From Dissophora ornata (taxonomy: Eukaryota; Mortierellomycota; Mortierellomycetes; Mortierellales; Mortierellaceae), in NCBI GenBank assembly GCA_025201705.1, contig MU616579.1:1-64000 (forward strand): 64,000 nt of DNA, in the 5' to 3' direction. Shown here piece by piece: positions 56,076-64,000 of this stretch (position 1 is the stretch's first letter; each line of letters starts with the position of its first letter). The translations under genes were made by a program, and so were the position numbers. The notes beneath the pieces are model-generated. The model ran no database searches and had not been told where the DNA came from. It worked only from the letters and a program-made list of their open reading frames with translations.

Positions 56076-59000
56076 ATGGATATCGAGGCATTTGAGCGCA
56101 TACCCCACGATCGCCACGAAGCAGAGTTGTTGATCCCATTGGGTCTCTTGGCGTTTACGATCCTCTCTGGCATCTACCGGTTAGTGTCTCCTGCATTCCC
56201 GCCAGAAAACCACCTCGAAAACGAACACCTTTGCTTCTGGAGCTGTTGACAAACGGTGCTGACGACTCTTCTGCCTTTTCGGTTTACTGCCGGCTGCTCG
56301 TCTTTTGTTTTTCTGGGCATATCACAGCTACTTCTTTATCCTTAGAGTGCGATCTTACTACCGCCCACTCCTCTCCGAGGTCATTCAGGAGGATGGCTCG
56401 GAGAGACCCAGGATGGCCAAGGCGACGAAGCTGGGCCAGACCATCGTGGCGCTGAACCACATTATGGGGTTCTCGTTCCTTGCTAGTCTCGGAGTGATCT
56501 GCATTCGTGCGGTTGTGGACCATGTCTGGTCTGGAACACTGCTTGTGCTGTACAACGTCATGTCGTTTGTCTCAGTCACGGCCAACCTACTGCTGATGTA
56601 TGTCGAGGTCGAAAAGGGCGGCCAGTGGAGCTGGGCCAACTATGGGTTCTGGTGGCTGGCCTTGGCTGGCGAGTCGTTCATTGGATGGAACCATCTCGAG
56701 AGCATCCCCGACGGTACGTGTGCAATGGGGTGCTTGGCTAACTAACAAAGGGAAAAAAAGTCCTCCCACCGACAACTGGGTGAACTCTTGTTGTTTATTT
56801 TTCTATTTTTTTTTTTGTACAACAAATCTCGTCGAGTTAGAATTCAAGCCCTTGCTGTCAACAATCGACTAACCTTTTCTCTTTACATTGCTCTCTGGCT
56901 CCGTCTTGGCATTGCTTCAATTCATCCGGTGCTGGATCATTGCTTTATTTAGGCACCTCCCCTAGTTCCGACAAGTACAACCTCGCTCTCGTTGGTATCT
57001 TCATCGTCCGTTACGTACTCCTCTGGATCTTGGCCCTGCTCTCGGTAGTGCACCATAAACGGGAATCGAGGGAAGATGACCTCGATGCTCTTCGTGCTCT
57101 CGATGCAGGCGCGCCTGAGAACGCTGCTGCCTCATCCTCCGCGCCAACTGGCGCCTATGGCACATTTGCATCTGCGTTTGCGTCGCCCAAGGCGGATGAC
57201 GGCCCCAACAAGACACAGCCGAGCATGGGCTCGTCCTCTGATGCAGATATCCAGAAGAAGCTGAAGGCGGAGCAGGAAGAGAGAGCAACTGCATTCAAGG
57301 ACTTTTGGCCAAAGATCAGGCGCTTGATTCCATTTGTGTATCCGAAAGACGACGCCTGGCTGAAGTTCATGATCTTCTTGACGTTTGTGTTCATTGGTCT
57401 GGGCCGTATCGTCAACTTGCTGGTGCCCATACAGACCGACCGCATCATCAAGCGTCTGTATAGTGATGACCGTAAGTGGATCTAGAGATTTTGCACGTTG
57501 CATATCAGCATGATATATAGCAACTCCATCCCATGAGCTCATCTAATCTCGCGTATCATGTTTTGCACCTGTTAGCATTCGACATCTGGGGCATTCTTCT
57601 CTACGTTCTTTACCGCTATCTACAGGGTAGCTCTGGTCTTATCTCCGCTCTTCGCGGATGGGCCTGGATCCCAATTGAACAGTACAGTAACAGCACTTTG
57701 ACCATCCGCTTCTTTGAGCACGTCCACAACCTGTCGCTCCAGTTCCATCTGAACCGCAAGACTGGAGAACTCCTTCGTATTCTGGACCGAGGCACGAGCT
57801 CGATTGTCTCGCTGTTGAGCACAGTCTTGTTCCAGCTAGTTCCTGTTGTTGCCGATGTGTCGATTGCAGTTGCATATTTCTGTATAGAGTGGAGTTGGAA
57901 GTACGCGATCATTGTGTTTATCACAATCGTCGCTTACATCTTGGTCACGGTCTTTGTCACAGAGTGGCGCACTCAATTCCGACGCGCCATGATTTCGTTC
58001 GACAATGATGCTCGCGCCAAGGCTGTGGACTCGCTGCTGAACTTTGAGACGGTCAAATACTATACTGCAGAAGAGTTCGAAATTGGCCGATACAGAGAGG
58101 CGATCAGGAAGTATATGGTGGCGGACTATAAGAGTCAGATTACGTATCAGCTGCTGAACTTGATGCAGTCGTTTGTGATCACGATGGGTATGCTGGCAGG
58201 ATGCTTGCTCTGTGCATATGAGATCTCGGAGGGCAAGCGCGAAGTCGCCAACTTTGTCACCTTCATCGTCTATCTGAATCAACTCTACCAACCGGTACGT
58301 TTTGTTTTTTTTACAAACAATGGCGTTGAATTTTGCTTCGCCCTTTATACAAATCCAATGCGGATGAGACTGACGCGCATCTTCATCTTTTTTTATATTT
58401 CATATACATCTCTTTTATAGTTGAACTGGTTCGGATCGTACTACCGTATGCTCCAGCAAAACTTCATTGACATGGAAAAAATGATCAAACTGCTCGACCA
58501 GAATCAGAGCGTCAAGGATCTCCCCGGTGCTGGACCTCTGATTGTCCACGACGGCGAGGTTGTTTTCGAGGACGTGAACTTCCAATACGACAGTCGTCAA
58601 AAGGGTCTCCAGAACGTCAGTTTCACCGTCCCCAAGGGTAAGACCGTTGCCCTTGTCGGACCTACAGGATCTGGCAAATCGACTATCCTGCGTCTGCTCT
58701 TCCGCTTTTATGACGTCTCTTCCGGAAGGATTCTCATTGACGGACAGGACATTTCTAAAAAGACCCAAGGCACTCTTCGGGAGCAGATCGGTGTGGTCCC
58801 CCAGGACTCGGTCCTCTTCAACGACTCGATCTACTACAACATCAACTACGGACGTACAAATGCTACCAGGGAGGAAATTGAGGCTGCCGCCAAGGCCGCG
58901 CAGATTCATGACAAGATCATGGATTTCCCGGACAAGTACGATACTAAGGTCGGAGAACGTGGACTCAGATTGTCGGGAGGCGAGAAGCAGCGTGTGGCGA

Positions 59001-59806
59001 TTGCACGTACCATTCTGAAAAACCCACCGATTGTGCTGTTGGACGAGGCGACCTCTGCATTGGATAGCACAACTGAGAGCCAGATCCAGGCTGCGTTGGC
59101 GAGAATGACAGAGAATAGGACGACGTTGGTGGTGGCGCACAGACTGAGCACGATTGTCAACTCAGATTTAATTCTCTGTATCAAGGACGGCGAAATTGTT
59201 GAGCAGGGAACTCATAACGAGTTGGTCGAAAGAGCACTTGCTAACGGAGGCGAAGGTATGTGTTTTCACTGTCTTAAAAAAGAGACAGCTCTTTAGGGGT
59301 TGGGATATCAATTACTAACAACGATTTCTGGCATCCTCGCTTGATATGTAGGTGTTTACTATGAAATGTGGAAGCAGCAGATCAGGGAGGAACAGGGCGA
59401 TGATTCGACTGTCGACGGCCTTTCCGATGACTCGGACGCCAAGAAGAAGGGCAAGGGGCGCAAGGTGCCTCGTGCTTCTCACCAGCCAAAGGACGAGCCA
59501 GCCCATGAACACGGAGTCGCTGTGGAGCACCCATCCACCGCAACCCCTACCGCCGCCTTGGTCCAGGAGACTCTGCCACTGCAATCACCTACTGATCCAA
59601 CCGAGTTGACGCAGATTGTGGTCGAGCCCTCGGATCCAAGCATTAGCACCTTCCCCGCTGGTGCAGAGGATGAAAGTCGGGGTCACTCGGGTGAAGACTC
59701 GCCACCAACTTCTCAACCTTCATCTAGCACGTCCTCACCAAAGACGCCCCTGACAGCTTCAGAGCGCACCAAGCTCCGAAAGAAGAAGACCGGCAAGAGA
59801 AAGTAA
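56076..59806 (+). CDS. HMT1/ABCB6-type half ABC transporter
   Basis: Exons 56076-56179, 56346-56713, 56953-57471, 57576-58294, 58421-59255 and 59352-59806, all in phase, 999 aa. An N-terminal membrane domain of several extra helices precedes the canonical six-helix domain, as in fungal Hmt1 and animal ABCB6. Then comes one nucleotide-binding domain with Walker [11 protein letters not shown]-loop [10 protein letters not shown], signature LSGGEKQ, Walker [13 protein letters not shown] and H-loop VVAHRLST. The intracellular loop contains [13 protein letters not shown], typical of the ATM1/HMT1 branch. Such proteins sit in vacuolar or related membranes and export metal-thiol or phytochelatin conjugates or porphyrins; the substrate here is inferred. 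A disordered C-terminal tail of about 130 aa ends in [11 protein letters not shown]. Confidence 0.92.
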
Positions 59807-59979
59807 ATGGCTGGATACAAGGCATAGACTCTCTTAAATACATTTTATTTGTCTTTCCCATTATGTGTGAATGTCTATAATGTATTTTGCATCAAAGATC
59901 GCTTTCTGCTGATTTTTTTTATTGAAAAGGATTATGAGACATGATAGAAAAGCAGCGAAGATTGAATGCAGAGTGCATC

Positions 59980-61931
59980 TTAATAATAATTAGCCAAGGC
60001 ACCCATGGGGTCGTAGGCAGGGAGGACGTGAACATCCTTCTCCAGGACATCCAAGAACTTTTGGGGGACAATCTTCTTCTCCAACACGACCTGGTACACA
60101 AACTCGCTGAACCAGGCGTCGCTCATGGTCAAGTAGCCCTTGTCGCCACCCACATCACCCCAGCTGTTCTCGACTCTCCAGCGGATAGGCTTGTCGTTCT
60201 CATCCAGATGGACGCCCGTGAAGACCATCGCGTGGGTCATGAGTGAATCGCCGTGGAGGAGACGCTCGGCCTTGTTCATCTTGAAACTGATGTTGAAGGC
60301 GAGATCGTATTGGAAGAGCTTGGGGTCCAGGATGCCAGCATCGCGGTGAAGGTACTTGCCCACATCAGCTCCGAACCAGACCTAATAACAAGAGATAAAC
60401 AAGTCAACACGGTTAGTCAGACGGCCCGGTTTCTCCTGTTCCCTTAAAACTCCCAGTCTTATTGTGCCACTTACAGGCTTGCCAGACTTCAGCTTCTGGA
60501 TAGCAAGCGACTTGAGATCGTCAATAGGAGCATTCACGTAGCGGATAGGGCGACCGCCAGAGATGTTGCCCAAGTACTGGACTGTGTACAGCTCCATTGT
60601 CTTGTTGCGGGGATCGTTGATGACCGAGACAGTCTCGGCAATCTTTTTTTTTTTTTTTTTTTTTCGAGGTCAAGATAAAATGGCGATTAGAGTCGAAAAC
60701 ACACGAAAAATTGCGCCGTCATGCAACGAAAATGCGTCTTACAGGGTAGCCGACGTGCTCCTTGAAGAACGACTGAGGAGTCAAGTCCTTGAACTCGTAA
60801 TATTTCTTATCCTTGTTGCGGAAAGCCCAAGTAAATGGCTTCTTGGGAGGCTCGCCCAGGTTGATAGCCATGATGTTATAGATCTCCTTCAAAGACTTGT
60901 CCTTCTCCTGGCGCAGCTGGTCAACCGAGTGTCCAAGGGCAGCCATCTTGCGGAGAGTGACGGCATGATCACGCAACTTGGTGAGGATCAATCCGTTCAT
61001 CTTTCCAGAGTTGGAGGAGCTGAAGGATTCGGGGTAGACGGACTTGGGAACGACTCCGTAGCGCTCGACGAGGTTGATAAGCATGTCCCATTGACCGCCA
61101 TCGCTGACGGGCTCCTTGAACAGGTGCTGAACAACGCGGTCGGTCACATCTCTGTCGCGCAAGTCGATCATGCACTCCAAGAACCCTACGGAGCAAGGAG
61201 AGAGATAGGGAGCGAGCGTGAGACAGAAAATTTGACCAGTCCCAAAAACGTGGTTTTCGAAAGAGCCCCCCTTGCCATATCATATACTGATGCTCTTATA
61301 AACTTACAGTTGCACTTCTCGAACTTGTCCCAGAAGAAGAGGTAGCCCTGCGAGAGCTCAAACTCATCGAGGTTGTACTTATTCATGATCTCGATACGGA
61401 AGACGTTCAGGGCAGCGAAGATCCAACAGCGTCCGGAGCTCTTTTGGTTCGTGACCATCGCCTCGGTCGGGATCTTGGTGTTGAACACATGGTTGTCCTG
61501 GATAAGAACCTGACGGTTCGTGATGAGCGATGTGAAGTCGATCGAGTGTGCCGCGTTCTGGACCATCAAGTTCTTGGGGTCCGCATTGAACTCGTTACTA
61601 ACATAGAGATCAATTCGGGGCGAGCAACTTCCATTAGTGACATGTATTGCATCACAGGGTTGTGATAAGTAGCATTGGTGTCAGTAAATGCCTTTTACCT
61701 GTATTGGTGCACCTTCTCGTGGCGGAGGGCAGCCTTGGGGTTGTTGATACCCTGAGGCTCGGTGAGGATAGGGGCAGACTCTGCGTGGATGTTGAGCTTC
61801 ATGTCGGAGTAGGCAGGAGGGTGAACTGAAGAGGAGGAGGAGTAGGAGGGCAGGCTGGTTTTTTGCGAGCGTTTACGTGAGACGGAGGCGTTGTCGACGA
61901 GGTCAATGTGTTTTGAGGAGACGCAACCCAT
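59980..61931 (-). CDS. Bleomycin hydrolase (C1B cysteine aminopeptidase)
   Basis: Exons 61931-61699, 61597-61308, 61185-60743, 60642-60475 and 60381-59980, in phase, 511 aa. The papain-like catalytic residues are Cys135 (KSSGRCWIFAALN), His428 (LMTHAMVFTGV) and Asn450 (VENSWGD). Family blocks NKYNLDEFELSQGYLFFWDK and GGQWDMLINLVERYGVVP are present. Homologues form a self-compartmentalised hexamer in the cytosol that trims peptides and hydrolyses homocysteine thiolactone and bleomycin. Unusually, the protein begins MGCVSSKH, an acylation-type N-terminus, followed by a Ser-rich extension. The third intron (60643-60742) ends in a run of 21 adenines directly at its AG. Confidence 0.95.
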
Positions 61932-62652
61932 GGAGAGGGGATGTAGCTGGTTATTTATGGAGAGCGAGACGGAGGGGACAGTGGTGAAAAGAAAGGGGAA
62001 GAAAGGAAGAGGTGGTTGATAAAGAAATGAGTAGGTGTGCCTGGGAAATTATTTGCTTTGTGTGGGACATGCGGCCAAACTCAAACAGAGCAAACACACT
62101 TTATTCTAAACCGCTAGACACTGATAGACACGCCATGATTCATTGGACGAGCCACCCGCAGTGGATCTCGTGACAACCTTCGTCCTTAATTTGCACTACG
62201 CTTCCTCTTTTGGTAGGCAACTCATGGCGCCCATGCACCGTGTAACAAAGATTGTAGAGACATCTTGCTCTAGCTCTTCTGGACAGAGAATGCAATGTGT
62301 CCTTTTATGTTTGCATACAGGCATCTGTTGGGACTGGCCTGGTCAGCGTGCGAACCAACTCTCTCAGACGCGAGTGAATCAGAGCCACCCATTTTCGCAC
62401 ACCCCTTCGCCTTCCCTGCTGTCTTCCCACGCCTAAATTGCCTGTTGTAGAATCCATACCGCCGCCTTACAGACGAATGGACAGCGAGAAATGGAGTTGT
62501 ACACCTAATGTGTGTTCTGGGTTGGTCTCTTAGCCAGAATGAAGGACAACGGCAGTTTCATCCAGCTTGTCAGTGCACCAATGGTAGAATTGGCTGCTAG
62601 AAAGACTGAAGGGTGCAAGAGGAGTATAATACTAGATCGCTTCATATTCTCT
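61932..62652. other. Upstream region of bleomycin hydrolase
   Basis: Promoter/5' UTR plus spacer. The ORF at 62143-62436 (+) has no family features. Confidence 0.4.
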
Positions 62653-63645
62653 TCATAAAGGCTCTACCTGCTGCCGGGTTGACTCGCCTACGGCCCCGCG
62701 TTGCAACAAAAGCCGTTTACTCAGTCGGCTTAACCCTCCCACATCATGCATGGCTGTATTCAACAGATTAAGAATCTCTGGCCGAGATCTCCAGTGCAAC
62801 CGTACGAAACACTCGTTCCCATCTTCGAAAACCCGCCACAGCCGCAATAAACCACCATCACATCCAGCAACAACATAATTATTACCAGAAGTTGTTCTCC
62901 AGGAAATGCTGAATACCGCAGCGTCGTTTTGGATCACCACACGACAGTCACCCGACGCAACATCCCACAGCCGCACTGTCTGATCCCTACTGCCAGATGC
63001 AACCTAATTGCCTTTTGGCGAATACACGACGCTCCGAACCCAGTCGCTGTGGCGGCAATCTCCAGTTTCAACGTCCCACAGCCGCACTGTCTTATCCCTA
63101 CTTCCAGACGCAATTTGATCTCCTTTTGGCGAATACACGACGCTCTGAACCCAGTCGCTGTGGCCTCTCAAGGTGTGCTGGCAATCTCCAGTTTTAACGT
63201 CCCGCAGCCGTACTGCCTTTTGGCGAAAACACGACGCTTGTAGCCCAGTTGCTATGACCGTTCAAGATTTGGTGGCAATCTCCGTTTTCAACGTCCCACA
63301 GCCGCACTGTCATGTCCTCACCACCAGACGCAATCTGACATCCTTTTGGCGAATACACGACGCTCAAAACATCCGAGCTGTGGCCGTTCAAGGGGTGGTG
63401 GCAATCTCAGGTTCCAACGTCCCACAGCCGCACTGTCTTGTCATCACTGCCAGACGCAATCTGGCCGCCTTTTAGCGAATACACGACGCTCCGAACCCAG
63501 TCGCTATGGCCTCTCAAAATGTGGCGGCAATCTGCGGTTTTAACGTCCCACAGTCGCACTGTTTTGTCCCTACTGCCGGACGCAATCTTATCGCCTTGTG
63601 GCGAATACACGACGCTCCGAACCCAGCTGCCATGGGATGTCACCA
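62653..63645 (-). pseudogene. Decayed WD40 C-terminal fragment of an NLR related to the 30-36 kb locus
   Basis: Read on the - strand, it holds about six WD repeats (SWVRSVVYSPQGDKIASGSRD first) and the same C-terminal cap as the other locus (NDAAVFSISW, then RLHWRSRPEIL, GGLSRL, LLLQRGAVGE). Lesions: TAG in place of CAG within GDQIAS (63004-63006 region), a 15-nt deletion between GCCAC repeats near 63050, a larger deletion in a middle repeat near 63215, and frame changes. No NACHT or N-terminal part is present; the fragment starts abruptly near 63645. Confidence 0.85.
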
Positions 63646-63674
63646 ACCAGATAAATTCAGTGCGATCTGATCAA

Positions 63675-63795
63675 ATAAAGCGTAGTACGGAAAAATTCTT
63701 GCTCTAGTCCTTGGTAGTTCACGCGTATCTTTGGCACAGTAGCCATTGCACGAGTTACATGTTTCCTTGACAACCTCCTTGTTCAAACAGTGCTT
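63675..63795 (-). repeat. Dispersed ~120-bp segment C, copy 2
   Basis: Reverse-strand copy of 36125-36245. Translates as EVVKETCNSCNGYC and ALFDQIALN. Here it lies upstream of the WD40 fragment, whereas copy 1 lies downstream of the NLR. Confidence 0.75.
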
Positions 63796-64000
63796 TTTGC
63801 GCCAATTTTTCAAATAACTGGAGCGCGCTCTCATTGGTTAGCGGTGTGTCACATCAGTCGTGGAGCAGCCCCGGAATTACACACAGTGAACAGTGTTGGA
63901 TCATGCACACATTTGACTTTTGAGAGAAACACAGAAGGCGTCGTCTTTTAATCTTTCATGCTTTTCTGTGATAACTGGAGCATGATGCGGACGGTCCCTT
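63796..64000. other. Window end, nothing recognised
   Basis: No supported feature in the last 200 bp. Confidence 0.4.

Noticed and set aside
58415..59140. 241-aa - strand ORF
   Set aside because: Antisense to the nucleotide-binding domain of the ABC transporter, where the sense strand has all ABC motifs.
1..64000. tRNA, rRNA and CRISPR arrays
   Set aside because: Scanned for tRNA B-box-like sequences and regularly spaced repeats. The only regular array is the coding WD40 repeat. No cloverleaf-capable candidate was convincing by eye.

Overview
The window looks like nuclear DNA of an early-diverging filamentous fungus. A Mortierella/Linnemannia-type genome (Mortierellomycota) fits best, by inference from gene content. 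Genes are split by many short GT-AG introns (roughly 50-330 bp). Conserved eukaryotic genes alternate with islands of Crinkler-type (CRN) genes, NACHT/WD40 (NLR-like) genes, XPG-like and Ndc10-like fragments and a Mutator-like transposase remnant. No bacterial-style operons, CRISPR arrays, tRNA or rRNA genes were recognised.

Layout: 1-2.4 kb, 3' part of a tandem PH-domain gene (+). 2.8-8.9 kb, accessory island: a CRN NTPase/nuclease-fold pseudogene and an XPG-like remnant (-), an intact-looking CRN header plus PD-(D/E)XK gene (+), and an Ndc10/DUF3504-type fragment (-). 9.2-12.1 kb, Nup35/Nup53 nucleoporin (-). 12.7-17.4 kb, diverged repeats, a Mutator-type zinc-knuckle remnant and unrecognised ORFs. 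17.6-19.5 kb, SFP1-like C2H2 factor (-), followed by about 4.5 kb without a gene. 24.0-26.4 kb, a BRI3-like membrane protein and a probable mitochondrial protein (both -). 27.3-36.2 kb, a decayed NACHT-pentapeptide-WD40 locus (+) preceded by a partial decayed duplicate of its N-terminal half. 37.3-47.7 kb, a dense conserved block: NEDD8 (-), prefoldin subunit 1 (+), succinate dehydrogenase flavoprotein (-), MAM33/p32 (-), the NEDD8-E1 subunit ULA1/NAE1 (+) and a tail-anchored low-complexity protein (-). 49.2-52 kb, decayed coding fragments. 53.8-61.9 kb, amino-acid permease (+), HMT1/ABCB6-type half ABC transporter (+) and bleomycin hydrolase (-). 62.6-63.8 kb, a second decayed WD40 fragment (-) related to the first.

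Functional themes: (i) neddylation, with NEDD8 itself (a five-exon gene with 18, 18 and 30 nt exons) about 6 kb from its E1 regulatory subunit; (ii) mitochondria (SDH1, MAM33, one unknown with a presequence-like N-terminus); (iii) conflict or self/non-self genes (CRN, NLR) that are mostly pseudogenised. The NLR keeps fourteen WD repeats in an exact 126-bp register, and differences between repeats fall at a few recurring codon positions, as in fungal allorecognition NLRs. Exon coordinates were derived by hand from splice signals, reading phase and family resemblance; no alignments were run.
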